Shown piece by piece: positions 12,101-24,445 of a stretch of 64,000 nucleotides of DNA. The notes below the pieces were generated by a model, which searched no databases, was not told the origin of the DNA, and was given only the letters and a program-made list of their open reading frames with translations. Both the position numbers and the translations under genes were made by a program. Origin of the DNA: Campylorhamphus procurvoides (lineage: Eukaryota > Chordata > Aves > Passeriformes > Dendrocolaptidae); NCBI GenBank assembly GCA_013396655.1, contig WBMV01009262.1:471865-535864 (forward strand), read 5' to 3'. Position 1 is the first letter of the stretch, and every line of letters starts with the position of its first letter.

Positions 12101-14039
12101 GTTGGCTGTGGGGTCACCTCCTGGTCCTCACTGCTCCCTCCCATCCTGGTCCCTGCTCCTGGGACTGTACAGAGAAGTCTGAGATGTCACTGAAGTGAAC
12201 TGGTACCCAGTGCTGCTTTGAGGACTTGGCTGAACCAAGACATGGTATGGGAGAGATCCAGTAACAGTACAGGTTACAAATATTGGAGGAACCATTAAAG
12301 ATGAGAACCCCCAGGCAATCCAAACCTCTCAGGAGGGTCTTAGGGCCAGAGCAGCACGTAGCAATGATGAATGCACCCATAGGTGTGGGTCTTGTGTTAT
12401 GGAGTGGCAGAAGGATTAGCTCAGTGACAAATACATCCCCAAACGTGGCCATTTATGATGTGGGAAGAACTGCAAGGTGCGAGGAATAGGAATGGATGGA
12501 AAGGTTATCAATGGAGTGGGCCAAACTGGGCTCTGCTGCAAGGAGAGGTGACTTCTGGTGCCTGCTCCTCTGAGACAGGTGGGACCTTGTGCACCAGTCC
12601 TGCCTGAAGCTATGGGGAAGATGGTCCTTTGGCACATGTGGTAGAAGAGGATGCTGAGGGTCTTTAAATCTTCCTGCTCGGGTGAGAGAACCCCAAACCC
12701 ATTTATATCTGGCTGTGCAGCTTTCTCTCTGCAATAACAATGTGCTCAGTGTGCAGAGTGAAATTAATACAGAGCCACTTTTGCCCTGGGAATATTTAAG
12801 CAAGTTTTTAATGAATATTTATTGGAGTTTTCATGCTCGCTCTTCTCACTTGGCTGTAACTGGGCAGCTGGGTCACCTCTTTCTGGGGTATCACTTGCCA
12901 TGTCAGAAATGCTAGGAATATCCCAAAGGACTGTATCCACCTCTCAGTTTCTCTGCAGCCTGTGAAATCGTGGAGATGATGCAAATTCTGATGTTGACAT
13001 TTGTGCTGTGATGGAAGAGGAGCTGAGCCTGTGGTTGACTGGAGGACAGGGAGTTTGCAGCCCTGAAAGGGAAGGTGACCAGCATCCAGGAGCCAGCTCA
13101 GAGCTGTAGAATATGTGTAGACTCTGCAATTGTCATAAAAATATGTGAGCTGACCCGTGGCAAGCTCCACAGAGAGCTCTCAGTGCTGCAGCTAAATGAG
13201 TCGGTGGCAGATTTGGGCAAGACTAAAATTAAACCAGGTCAGGCACAGGTACTCTTGTGGAGTTGGGAGTCAGGGTTTCAAAGCATGCTCAACAAAAGAG
13301 GGAGAGCAGGAAAAAACCTTCTTGCATATGCAAAGGACATTTCCAGAGCTCTAGTCCTTTGAATATAACAGATCCCAGGAGAAACTGTGCTACTCCCTGA
13401 AGATGGGAAGGCAAAAAATCCATAGCTGTTCCGAACGGATGGAATCAGAACTGCTCATCAGTGAAGAACAGTGATCAATTTATTGTCTGTGAGACATTTA
13501 ATGATGAAATACCAACTGTCTTTCCTAATTCCTGTGACTAATGGGGAAGGACATAGTAAAACGTGCTGGAAGACATCCCAGGGTGGGCTTTATATAAGGA
13601 CAAGGAGAAAACATGAACCAGGGGCTGGGAGCAGCTCCAGGATGGGATGGGGCTTCCAGGCTGTATTTCAGGAGAAGGGAATAAAAATACATCCACAGAC
13701 ACATCCATTAACCAGCCAGGGGAGCTGGGGCTGTTGGAGAGGACCATTGACTGCTCATGCAGAAGCTCCAGCAACTTAGAGTGCTGGTGGAGTGAACCTG
13801 CTGATGTCTCCTCCCTTGTCCCCTCTGGCCTGGCTGCAGGGACCCTGTCTTGGAGACTGGGTGGTGAGCATGGCATGGGTGCCAGTTTGCTGGGGAGGGC
13901 TTGGATGGCTCTGGGGGGTTGTGCTGGGCAAAGCCCCTGAGCCACTGGACAGAAGAGGTGTGACAAGTGGAGTCTGCTCCACTCCTGGGGCTGCACGTGG
14001 CTCCAGCAGTGCAGTAGCAGAGCCTGTAGCTAGATGCCA
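9111..14039. other. Unique non-coding DNA
   Basis: No gene is recognised in 4.9 kb. A T/G-rich low-complexity tract occupies about 10117-10162, and an ATTTATTTATATATTTATTTATTT-type AU-rich stretch lies at about 10640-10665. The segment of about 12710-12860 is AT-rich and enhancer-like. All open frames are below 155 codons and lack splice context. Confidence 0.45.
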
Positions 14040-14260
14040 CTCAGTACCAAGGCATCATTATTTTTTATGGACTAAGAACATTCCCTAATGTGCCTTGGAA
14101 CATTATCATAAATAATTAAATCCGAACTGCAGTTGTCACAGTAAATGAACAAAAGATTGTTCCGCTTCCCATGTGCAAAGTACAAATCACAGACTTTTAG
14201 TCTCCCTCAATTTTTACTGCCATCTTAAGGAAACCAGCAAAGGATCAATATAAAGTCTTC
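14040..14260. promoter_or_regulatory. Candidate enhancer-like block with head-to-head SOX-type sites
   Basis: An AT-rich block lies just upstream of a CR1 fragment. It contains a perfect inverted repeat, GAACAA and TTGTTC separated by AAGA (14147-14162). The layout resembles two SOX HMG-box cores facing each other. AATAATTAAATCC nearby is homeodomain-like. SoxE proteins are known to bind paired inverted cores; the assignment here is inference. Confidence 0.35.
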
Positions 14261-14377
14261 AGGTTGGGAGTGAATCAAAAATCCCTCCTAAGAAGTCAGC
14301 ATTTGGGCAGATCAAATCTGTTTCTCTCTCTGCAAGGGCTGAAGAGATTGGGAACCTCGTTGTGATGGCTCAGATCA

Positions 14378-14482
14378 GACAATCCCAGAATGGTTTGGGT
14401 TAGAAGGGACATTAGAGACCACCCAGTTCCAACCCCCTTGCCATGGGCAGAGAACCTTCCACTAGACCAGGTTGCTCAGGTT
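14378..14482 (-). mobile_element. CR1 LINE 3'-end fragment
   Basis: A minus-strand CR1 tail of about 105 bp. The plus strand reads AATCCCAGAATGGTTTGGGT (complement of the CR1 3' terminus), then AGAAGGGACATTAGAGACC, CCAACCCCCTTGCCATGGGCAG and CACTAGACCAGGTTGCTCA. It is strongly 5'-truncated, as is usual for CR1. It is less diverged from the CR1 consensus than the 4.2-kb copy. Confidence 0.9.
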
Positions 14483-16369
14483 TTCAGGGATTTGCAAGTC
14501 CCACCTTAAAGGCAAAACTCAAGTCCCTCCCTAGCTGAGGAAACACTTCTGTGTGTCCTTAAGTCTAAGAGATGGAGTAGGGCACAATTAGGGGGTTATT
14601 TATGTAACTAAGGTTTTGGTTAGCTCTTGGTCTGTCCTATAGGTGTGCTCCTAAATCAGCTGCTATGGAGCCAAGCAGACAATCGATGTTCCCAAAGGAT
14701 GGGATCCTCAGCTTGGCATGGCCAGGACTTTGGGTGAGCAAAATACCACCTGTGTCTGGGGAAATGGCTCCTGTATATCACAGGGACCCCTGAGACCACC
14801 CAGGCTGACCTTTGGAGAGTATCTCCTTCCCATCCCCTTGCCTTGATTTAAGGCTGTTGGCATTGAGGTTTGATGATGGATCCTACTGGCTGCAGTACCT
14901 GTCTGAGGTTATGTCTCACCTCCCTAAATCTTCCTGTATAGGTCTTAATTCAGTACAAAGGGACACTGGAGGTGTCAACAAGGATGGGTGCTGGCTTAGG
15001 TGGGATCCCCAGACTGGCCACTGTGCCTTGCACACAACACTGGCCTCCAGCAGGAGGGTGTGAATGACAGAATAATTACCTTTCTCTGATCCATCCCAGG
15101 TTTATGATGCAAAACGTTTTAAAAGGGCAAATAATTAAGTGCCACTCGTCAAAGAGTTGCTTGGCACTGCTGCCAAACTCCTCCAGTTCCAGGATCTGGA
15201 ATCCAAGAGCTGAGACCCATCCTCTGCTGAGTGCTGGGCTTCTCCTGTGCACAGAGAAGGGAATGAACATTCCAGTTTCCTCTCACAAACAAGACACATT
15301 TGCTGAATGGGTCCCCACTGGTGAATTTCAGACTGTCCTGTAGAGGGGGTGTTTTTCTTGCCAAGATCCGGCCACAGTAAATAATCCAGAAATGGTGCTT
15401 GATGGATGTTTGCTCTGTGCCAGCCTGTCTCCTGAGAGTTATAGAATTCCCTTTCCCAGAGCTCAGCTGTAAATTCCAAGTGATTCATGGCAAGTCCCTC
15501 CACCGAAGGCTTTTACAGCCCTGCCACCGCTGGACAGGCAAGGACAGAGCTGAGGACAAGCAGTGGTCGGTGTCAAGCCTGGAGGATGGTGCTTGCTCAG
15601 GCATCTTGTCTCCAAGTACTGAAGCTCTTGAGCAGGGTGGCTTTGAGTGGCATCAGGTGTACCAGGAGGATGTGCCAGTTGGGTCACCTTCCTCTGGCTG
15701 ACAGCAGCCTCTCTTTCTTGTTCCTGGCATTGTGAAAGGGTCCTGTCAGCTCTGAAAGTCCAAGAGAAGGGGGAAACCAAATTCCTGATGGATTTGTGGA
15801 GGGAGCAATCCCTTCTTCTGCTGTGTAAGCTTGTGCCTGGCCATAAACCTAGCTGAGATGGCGTGAGGCCCATGGGATTTATGGTATGAGTAGGTTCAGG
15901 GGTTCCCCCAGGTACTGGGCTGGCTCCTGCCTGCTCTGGGATCCAATCCCAGGGATTGGGAATGAAGAAGCAACTGCAAATATTCCTGCTGCAATTTGTT
16001 TGGTGCTCAGGGATGATAACCCATCTGCCACATCAGGACACCCATAACAGGGTATATCCAAATCTCCCCCCACTTAAATCAGATGGACCCTGTGAAGGGA
16101 GCTGATAAATTCCCCAGGCACTTACAAAGGCAGGGAAAATTAATTAATTCTTATCTCTAAGAGCAGTAGGCAGGGAAAGGGATCTTTTAGGCCTCTTTTC
16201 CATGCTGAAGAGCAGGAGGGCAGGAGAGGCTACTGGATCCCCAGTGCATCCCCATCCTGGTGCCTGGGCAAGGGAGTCTGCTGGGAGAAGAGGGAAAAGA
16301 AGCCTGCCAGCTTGCTGCTCACGGGCTTGATCCATCAAAATCCAGGCACCTAGTCATGTCAAAACACTG
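14483..16369. other. Unique non-coding DNA
   Basis: Nothing supportable beyond chance open frames. No repeats, RNA genes or convincing exons. Confidence 0.45.
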
Positions 16370-16560
16370 GGACAGCGTAAATAGCTATTTGCAGGCACTG
16401 GAAATATGTCTAAATAAAACCTGCTTGGCTCGACTGCTCATCCCAGCCAATAAACACCTGTAAACCGTGAGGTGTCGGTGACGCGCTGCTGGAGCACATC
16501 CATTCCTGCTTGGAAACATATTTTGGAGTCATATTTATTTCTGGTGGTTGGCTCTGGACC
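16370..16560. promoter_or_regulatory. Candidate enhancer-like block with overlapping FOX and E-box sites
   Basis: AATAAACA (16449-16456, complement of the forkhead core TGTTTATT) overlaps the E-box CACCTG (16455-16460). Both lie in a block with several CpGs and AT-rich stretches. The minus-strand 220-codon open frame (16535-17197) overlaps its right end but has no recognisable domain. Confidence 0.3.
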
Positions 16561-17899
16561 TGGGAAAGTACAGGAGGGCTGGATCCTGTGGTGAGGGGCA
16601 GATAGGGGATGCCAAGAGCATGGAATAGGGCACTGGTGGTTCTGGGGCAAGGGGAGCATGAGATGGAGACCCAGTAAAATGTCCTGCATCTTCTGTTGGT
16701 GGTGCAGAAGCTCCAAAGCAGCCAGAGTCAGGACTGGTGTGCTGCAAGGGAAGAGCTGCTCCAAGCACACCAGCTTCCCACCAGATGGTCACTTGCCCCT
16801 GGGGACCCCCCTTTACCCGTGGGCTGTTGTGGGGACGGTGGGACCAGCTCTCAAATACAAACCCCAGCCATGCTGAAGCTGTGCTGTTGTGCTCTGGGCA
16901 CGAGAAGAAGGTCCCTGCCCAGAGAAGGGTGTTCAAACTCCATCCAACTTCACCAGCACTGATCAATTCCACAATTTTTAACATTCCTGTCCTCCCAAGA
17001 AGCTTTGTTTTCTTTTTTTCCTCTGTCACTGGCCGTTGCATTTTCATCTTATTCTGCCAATAGTTCATTTTCATTTGACATGTTAATCTATGCTCCTTTC
17101 TGTAAAGATAACTCATCCTTGCCTGATGGCAGGAGTGCATCAACCAGTGCCATGCCAGGAATATTTTACTCCCTTTGAAAAGACGATGGAATAACAAGTA
17201 ACCAGAGTGGAGCTGGTGTCACCCATCCATTTTAAGAAGCCAGAGGTACCTGGCAAGAGACCTGATGTAGGAGCTTTGCTTTGCCTTGCACGTGGGTGAG
17301 ATTTGAAGCAGGAGCTGAGGCTCACGATCCCAAGGTGGGGCTGAATGCTGAGCCCCCCCATCCCTACACACAACACTCTGGAATATTGGATTAATGGCAC
17401 GGGGTTCATTTATTTGCTGCTGTTTATCACGCTCGTGGCTGGCTGGCAGCTTTAATGCTGTTTATATAAGGCATTGCAGCAGCGTAGAAGAACAATTATT
17501 CCTACCCATGTGCCCTGGGGGTGGAACTGTGCTGGTTCCACCACCTCATCCCTGGCAGTGGGGACATGGGAGGTACCACACAGGGTGGCAGATGTCACCG
17601 AGAGGAGGATTTGACAGCAAAAAGTGCCTGGTTTCCTCTGAACCCTTCTGCTGAAACCACACAGCTCTGGGGATGCTCCTGGTGCTGTTCCCTTAAACAC
17701 TGAAAAGGACTCCATCTGCTTTTAATTATTTAAATGGGCAGACAGAGTAATCAATAGAAATGGTTAAATGTGGCCAGGGCTCGTGTCAGCTCTGCTGCAG
17801 CACCCATAAAATCTCTGGACAGGGGGATTAGCTGCTGGAGTCCCCCTTTGCTCATGGGTGACACTGCAGCCAGGGCTAGGGGTCACAGGGAGAGTGTGT
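16561..17899. other. Unique non-coding DNA
   Basis: No gene is recognised. The minus-strand frame 16535-17197 (220 codons) is long for the region. Its product is compositionally mixed, with a Lys-rich early part and a Pro-rich late part, and it has no known motif, so I read it as chance. Confidence 0.4.
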
Positions 17900-18060
17900 G
17901 TCCACAGTTATCCTGTCAGATGCAAGATTTAGAACCATAACCTGCGGTGCTTCCTGCTCTGGCTGCTTTTTTATTGTTAATATACTGCTAATTGCACTCT
18001 ACTGTGAGATAATACTAATAAAGCGAGATTTAGAAAGCAGGAGGCTGGAGAGAGTAAATC
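17900..18060. promoter_or_regulatory. Candidate conserved non-coding element with paired 13-mer
   Basis: An AT-rich block with a RUNX-type TGCGGT (17943-17948) and a homeodomain core TAATTG (17989-17994). Its edges carry the direct repeat GCAAGATTTAGAA (17922-17934) / GCGAGATTTAGAA (18023-18035), which matches at 12 of 13 bases, 101 bp apart. Regulatory function is inferred. Confidence 0.3.
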
Positions 18061-18320
18061 AAGGGCATGGCACAGCCCTGGCTCTCTGCATTGCAATTGT
18101 GACACTGGGGAAGGGTGAGGGACCCCCCCACCAGGACATCTGGGGTCTTCATTGCACCCCGAGCTGCCAGGGTAGAGGGGTTTTGTGGGTGCCACATCCT
18201 GTAGTGGGAACCCCAACTTCTGCCTGCTGCTGGAGGACCTGTGTCCTCCCCAGCATCAACCCTTTCTGCTCTTGGAGCTGTGGCCATGCTGATTTTTTGT
18301 TGTGTTGCCGTGGAAATGCT

Positions 18321-18480
18321 GCCTGTGTCCATCCCTGGTCCTGCCTGGATCTCTCTCCCTGTTACTGCCTCAATCCCACCCTGGTCTTGCCTGTGTCCAT
18401 CCCTGGTCCTGCCTGGATCTCTCTCCCTGTTACTGCCTGAATCCCACCCTGGTCTTGCCTGTGTCCATCCCTGGTCCTGC
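18321..18480. repeat. 68-bp minisatellite, about 2.4 copies
   Basis: Units start at 18321, 18389 and 18457 with GCCTGTGTCCATCCCTGGTC. The first two are almost identical (CCTCAATCC against CCTGAATCC), and the third breaks off after about 25 bases. Shorter CCTGCCT/CCTGGTC echoes continue to about 18560. The unit length is not a multiple of three. The minus-strand Arg/Gly/Asp-rich open frame over it is a by-product. Confidence 0.9.
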
Positions 18481-19559
18481 CTGCATTCCACCTCCATCCT
18501 GCCTTGGTCCTTCATGTCTCCATCCTGCCTGAATCAATCCTAGCCTGGTCTATGTCCTGCTTGCCCCAGCCCTTGCCCTACCTGCCTCTCTTCCTGATCC
18601 TGCAGCCCATGAGTGCCACCTCTCTTGGGCTTGGAAGGGGGTTCTCTCATCCCTCTAACCCAGGGCAAAACATTATTAACAGCTGAAAAGGGAGAGGAGG
18701 TGGGCACCCTCGGGCTAGTCAATCTGTCTCTGCCTGTCCCTTATTGCAGCTGCCAGTGCTCATGCCTCAGTGTTGTGCTTCATCAAGCTGGCATCTGCCT
18801 CAGAGTGGGGTCATGCAGACACAACCACTGGCAGAAGAGCTGATATTGCTGCTTGTAGCAGGAGGGGGAGTGACATCCCCATCCCCACCACCAGCCAAGG
18901 GTTTTCCAGGCTTATTTGGCCCAGAACAACAGGAGAATTAAGGCAAAGCCTTTCCAGCTCCCTCTCCTCCCAAACCCTCATTTTTTGCCTCGTGTTATGA
19001 CATGGAAATGTTTGACTTTACAGCCTTAGTTTATATTGCTGGGAAGTAACTTAACTGTGCTTTCTAAGTGTCGGAGCCGCATTTCTTTTTGATGATTTCA
19101 AAGATTTATTTAGTTCTCTCAGGGAGAAGGAAGGAAGGAAAGGAAAAAAAAACCCAAACCATGCCAGCAAATAAGATTCAGTGGTAAGCCCAGTGAATAA
19201 ACCCAGAATATATGTGAAGTGTTTAAAGATTTCACTGGAGCATTTGCTTGCCTCTGGCTCCTGTATACAACAGGATGGAGGAGCATCCAAGATATTCAGC
19301 ATTATCCTTGGCTACAGAAGCTTTGATGCCTGTGAACGCTGTTTTCAGGGTTTCCCCTTTATTTTGGGAGTCAGAGACAGGAGCTGAGAAGGGGGTAATA
19401 AAAGGTTTGCTGTTTGATAACAGCTGGAACACTGGAAGTGTTCATCCAAACCATTTAGCTTAAATGAAAACACAGTAAGTGCTTCCTGAGCAGGACTCTG
19501 GAGCGGTTCCTGGACAGTCCATGAACACGAGAGATAGGTCCAGTTCACCGCACAAGTTA
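18481..19559. other. Unique non-coding DNA
   Basis: Decaying echoes of the 68-bp repeat lie at the left edge. The stretch of about 19020-19240 is AT-rich with an AAGGAAGGAAAGGAAAAAAAAA run. No gene is recognised. Confidence 0.4.
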
Positions 19560-19720
19560 GTTGCAATTAATTAATGAACCGCTTCTATTAATTTACTCTC
19601 AAATCCAATCACTGGGAGATGAGGTCACAGCTGGCAGAGAAGCACCAGCAGATTGTGGAGTTTTCTGCAAAATAAATTAACGGCATTTAATTTCGAGAGT
19701 TCAGGGAAATAAAAAAAAAA
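19560..19720. promoter_or_regulatory. Candidate homeodomain-site cluster
   Basis: AATTAATTAAT (19566-19576) and CTATTAATTTAC nearby form a dense set of TAAT cores in a low-CpG block. It ends in a homopolymeric A run at about 19710. Such clusters are typical of developmental enhancers, but function is not shown. Confidence 0.25.
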
Positions 19721-22700
19721 GGGATGTGTTAAGAAGTGATGGAGGCCTGGAAATCATCTGGGGCTGGAGCCAGGAGAGGCATGGCCAGCTGTGTGGGGGG
19801 TGAGAGGCAGAGCCAGCCTTCTATGTGAGGAATTTATATACTTGCTTCATCAACCCAGGGCTCCCAGTACTGATCCACACATGTACTGAAGAGAAATTCC
19901 TGAGGGAAGCCACTCGAAATTACTGTCTCCCCCAAATAGGTGTGATTTGAAGCAATTTCCTCAAGTGTGGGATTATTACAGGTCGGTTCTATATTGATTT
20001 GGAAGGCTTTCAGGTGAGCAGAAATATTCTTCCCTCATCATAGAAAAGCTGAAGGGTTGGGGTTTTTCTCCCTTTTTCTTTTTTTGTGTGTGTGTTTGTT
20101 TTTAAAGAAGAGGGAAACTGCATCATAATAATGCAGAAGTGAGGCATGGGAAGGCAGAGGTATGTCCAAGGTTTCCAAAAGCTCTCTAGCCACACTTTTT
20201 TCCTCAACAAGAGATGAAAAGCAATGAGTTGTGGTTCCCAAGGTTCCCACTGATGTTTGCCTTGCTCCCTTTCCCCACCTCCACACTGTCGTGGGTTTCT
20301 CTGATTAGGTTTTTTGATAAAGGGCAGGGTTTTTGATAAGCATCCCTCCAACCCAGGCAGAGGGCTGCTTACCAAGAGGAGTGCTGAGATAAATCCCTGT
20401 TAATCTCTGCTCACTGTACAGAAAGGGTGATGGTTCTGAGGGTTGTTGGCTCACCTGTTTGATGAGCTGATGGAAAATCAAGTCATATTCCTCTTCCCCT
20501 CTTTGCTCTGTCAGAGGGCAAGCCACTGTGTTTGGGTGTGTGATGTTGCATGGAGCAGTGGAAAGAGGTACTGGTGTCATTATTCACATCATACCAGCAA
20601 TCCACCTGTCTTGGGAAATGGTCTCCTAGCTGTAGCTGCAAAAAAATGCAGCTTTCCTCATTAAAAACTACCCATTTATGGGACCTGGGCTGCCCAGATC
20701 CTCCCCAGTGCTCCTAGAAAAGGGGCTCCTAAAATCTAACCCATCCCTTCTCCCACACAGGATGCAGGGAACAGGTTTTCTCTCCCACTTTGCACCCAAC
20801 TCCTTCTGTGCTTGCACACTCAATTTAGGCCTTGACAATCTCTTCTCTGGGTTAAGCAACTCAAAGTCCTTCAACCTTTTGTATTTCCCACATCTCCTGG
20901 ACTGGCTTCACTGAATTCATGAGCAGGCTCAGGCCAGGAGGAGGGAAGGTCCTGCCTATGCCCCAGGCTCATCACTGGAGGTGTCACCCCCCTCTCTGGA
21001 TACCTTGGGACCTATAGGGAAGGTACAGGGGATGTTTCCAGCAGTTCTGGGGGCTTTTTTGTCACTGCCTGTTTTGCAGAAGGCTGGCAGCCCCATTGGC
21101 AACTGAGGAATCAGCTCTCAGCATCTTTACCTAAACCCATCAATCTGCCTTTTTCTAAATGCAATCCTGCAGGAGCACCTCAGTGCTTCTCCCTCCATGG
21201 ATATATTTAAGTGTTTCCCCATATCCAATTAATCCAGTTCCTGCCTTGATCCATCCTGACTTTCATCCTCCTGCAACAAAGCATCTTTTGTTAGCAGCTC
21301 TCTGCTGGACATGTGTCTCCATCAGGCCCTCAGAACCTACAAGACAGGGATGTTCACTCCCCTCTTCTGCAAACTTTGGTGCTGGTGAGGGGAAGGGAAG
21401 AGGTTCATTATATTCTGAGCCTGAACCCCCTGCGTGAGAGGCAGCCTGAGGGAAGAAGAGCTCAAGCATTGTTATGATTAGGCAGAAAAAGCTGGGGCTG
21501 TAACCCCAGGAATTGTGAGAGAGCTCACCAGAGAATCAAATCAGGGGTTTTTTTAGCACTGGACACTGTTACTGCATCTCAGTTTGGCTGCCCAAACTGA
21601 GCATGAGAGAATCTTCCCTTTTTTTCCTTTTTTCCCATCCAAACCCCTTTGAAATAATGGGATTTTTTTTCACTGATGACACATTTTATTTCCATTCTCC
21701 CCTCTCCTTTCCCCTGGCAGCCCAGGGATGATGAATCCAGGCTGGCTGAAGGGTTCAGGTGCCTCCAAGGAAGGAGATGACTCTCTAGGTTTCATCCTGC
21801 ACCTGATGGGGCTGGGGTGTCTGCTGGGATGGTCTCATTCCCATGGGTTTAGGGAGATGGATTTAGGGATGCTGTTCTTTCCTGGCTCCATTCCCCCTTG
21901 GCCAGCAGCACAGAGGTATTTTTTTGGGAAAGGTGCAACTGGGATTGCAGTCACTAAGCTGGGCATCACCTTAACTCTGAAAAGTGTTGTCCAGAGCAGG
22001 GACAGTGTTGGACATTTGGAGTTGGGTTAGTTTCTCCAAGGCCCTGATGGACACAATCCCCCTTGTCCCTTTCCCAGCAGAGGTCTGTGAGCAGGTCATT
22101 GCCATCCCTCTCTTTTCCCTGCTGATGAATGCTTTGCTGTGCCAAGTTTAGCATCAGTGGGGCTGTCAGAAAAATTAATTTTTTAATTAAAAACATTTTT
22201 TTTTGTGATGCTTTAATGTCTGGATCTGGAGTAATTATTAGTAGCTCCAGGGAGACTGTGCTTTAGAAAAATTGTTGGTGCTACTGCAAAGGAATTTATC
22301 TGATTAACGTCAGCCTTCACACGTGGCTGTCGGGGGGGATGGATGAGGGTGGGAATCCTGCTGCTCTCCAGTCAAATGATTAATCATGGAAAATGAGGCA
22401 GGGTTCTGCAGGTGCTGATTTCCCACCTCAGGGTGGATTGGGAGAGGAGAGGCTGAGGCAATCAGTACGGAGTTCCCTTCCCATCCCCTACTCCCCACAC
22501 GGGTCCTGGGATGTGGCTTGAGCCATTGGAGAGGTGAGAAGTGATGGAATAAAGAGCAGGAAAACCCCCAAAGACAACATGAGTGAAACATTGGATATTC
22601 TTGCCTCTATCCTTGGTGGGAGTGGAGGAGCTGCTGCCACTCCTGAGTCTGGCCTTGCTTGCACCAGGGTTTAGGTTTTCCCATGGCCAAATCCCAAAGG

Positions 22701-23569
22701 TTCCCTAAAGGAATCAGCTTTCCCCCAGCTCTTCCTTCCCAGCTTCTTATTAGAGGCGTATTTCTCTCCTGGAGTGTCAAATTCCTCCCAAAATTCCTGG
22801 CTCTGGAGATTTTTTGCTGGTTTAATCCCTGCAGCCCTGGCTGTGCTGGCTGGTGCAGTTTTGGATTCTCCTGGTTGGGGCAGATTAACTGAAGGGAAAT
22901 GGTGTGAAGGCACTGAAGAAAATGATGTGAAGGCACCTGTTTGCTCGTGCATCCCACTTCTGGTGACAGGGTCCTCAGGATGGAGGGGAGGGATGGGTGG
23001 AAGGGCAGAACAACAGAAGAAGGGATGGAAGGAGGGAGGGACAGAGGGGGAAAGGCAGGGATGGATGGAAGGAGGAAGGGAGGATTGGGTGCAGCAGAAG
23101 GTCCTGGGCTGTCCAGAAGCAGGAAGGACCAATTCCTGCCCTGCTCAGGCCCCCCTTTCTCCTTGCAGCACCTGTTTGCTCCGATTTCTCATGACGTTCT
23201 CATCTGCTTCCCTAATGGGTTCTGAAGGCTTCAGGCAGATCCTACCCTTTGTGCCCAATTAACAGGCTGTACCCTGGAGAGTGGGAGGCATTATAAATAT
23301 TTTCTGTGTAACCATAAAACTTTTTTTATTTCCTTTTTTTTCATTTTTTGTCTCTGGCGCTGTCATTATAATCCTGATTTGACATCCAGGTGTCAGGAAC
23401 AGCTGGATGGCAGGAAAAAATGGCAACTTTAATTCGTTTTGCAGTCAAGGGAGTGAGGGGAAGAGTTTCCTCCAGGTTTTTACCTCCCCTACCACTTTCC
23501 CTCTGTGATGCTCCATGTTCTACCCTGACAGGAACATTTATAAACTGCCACTGTGGGGAGTATTATTAA
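19721..23569. other. Unique non-coding DNA with a purine-rich tract
   Basis: No gene is recognised. A GT-rich run sits at about 20074-20104. The segment of about 22979-23096 on the plus strand is GGAGGGA/GGATGGA-rich and nearly all purine, so it could form triplex or G-quadruplex structures. Plus-strand frames up to 162 codons across that tract owe their length to the biased composition. Confidence 0.4.
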
Positions 23570-24070
23570 CAGCTCGATTCCTTAAAGATGCAATTAATTA
23601 TTCACCTGCTCCCAAATCAGTTGAAGCAGTTTCTAAGCTGCAGCATAAATAAAACCTCCCCAACTCGCTTCTCTTTTGCACATGTATCCCCGGTATTCAT
23701 AAAGCTGAGCTATTTAAATGGAGCCAAACTAGCAGCTATTGTGAAATGCTGCAGCTCCATTGGCTTCCTGGGCTCTCCACTGAGTTCTGCCAGCCAGGAT
23801 TTTAACTCATCCTTGTGGGGATGGCAACTGTCAGGATTTTCTCCTTTGCCATATTTTTAGGCTATTTTTGCCTCGCTGCTAAATCCCTCCTGTTCTGTCA
23901 TGCTTCTCCCCCCTTCAGCCCAATCTCCCTTTTACCTGTTTGCTATTTAATAACTCAACCCCTGACTTGGGCATCGGTAACAAACCCTTGCTGGAGGGTT
24001 TATTTACGTTTTTTTCCTTCCCTTTTTGGAAAGGTGTTGATTAGGTCTCAGCTGACGGCTGCTTTCAAAG
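23570..24070. promoter_or_regulatory. Candidate conserved non-coding block
   Basis: A roughly 500-bp stretch with few CpGs, many AT-rich words and the sequence GCAATTAATTATTCACCTG (homeodomain cores next to an E-box). It lacks splice-bounded frames. It looks like enhancer DNA and unlike the G-rich filler around it, but that is judgement by eye. Confidence 0.25.
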
Positions 24071-24445
24071 GAGAAAATGCCGACTGTGCTCCAGGAGGAC
24101 CTGGAGAAAAAGGATCATTTAGTGTGGTTAAGTTTCTGGGCTGAAATTTAGGCTTGACAAAAGGTAGATGTTTGTGGAGAACACATTTTAAGAAGAGGTT
24201 TGGACTTCTTTTTCTCTACGGGAAAGCTGAGTCCTGCAGTGGATTTTAATGGGAGTGGACTGGGCAGAGCTCCCAAAATACCTTGTCATCACCACCCAGA
24301 AATGCTGAGCACCCAGGGCTGAGGGAACAATGGAATGAGTAGGAATGTCTGGAGGATGCTCATCTCCATAAACAGTCTCCACAAAGCAAAAAAAAAGTAA
24401 TTCAGAATAATATTAAATGGATAAAAATCCCCTTTTCTCTTGCAG

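Noticed and set aside
16535..17197. 220-codon minus-strand open frame
   Set aside because: No domain, splice context or even composition; length is within reach of chance for six frames over this window.
18030..18515. Arg/Gly/Asp-rich minus-strand frame of 161 codons
   Set aside because: It covers the 68-bp minisatellite; 68 is not a multiple of three and the peptide period is an artefact.
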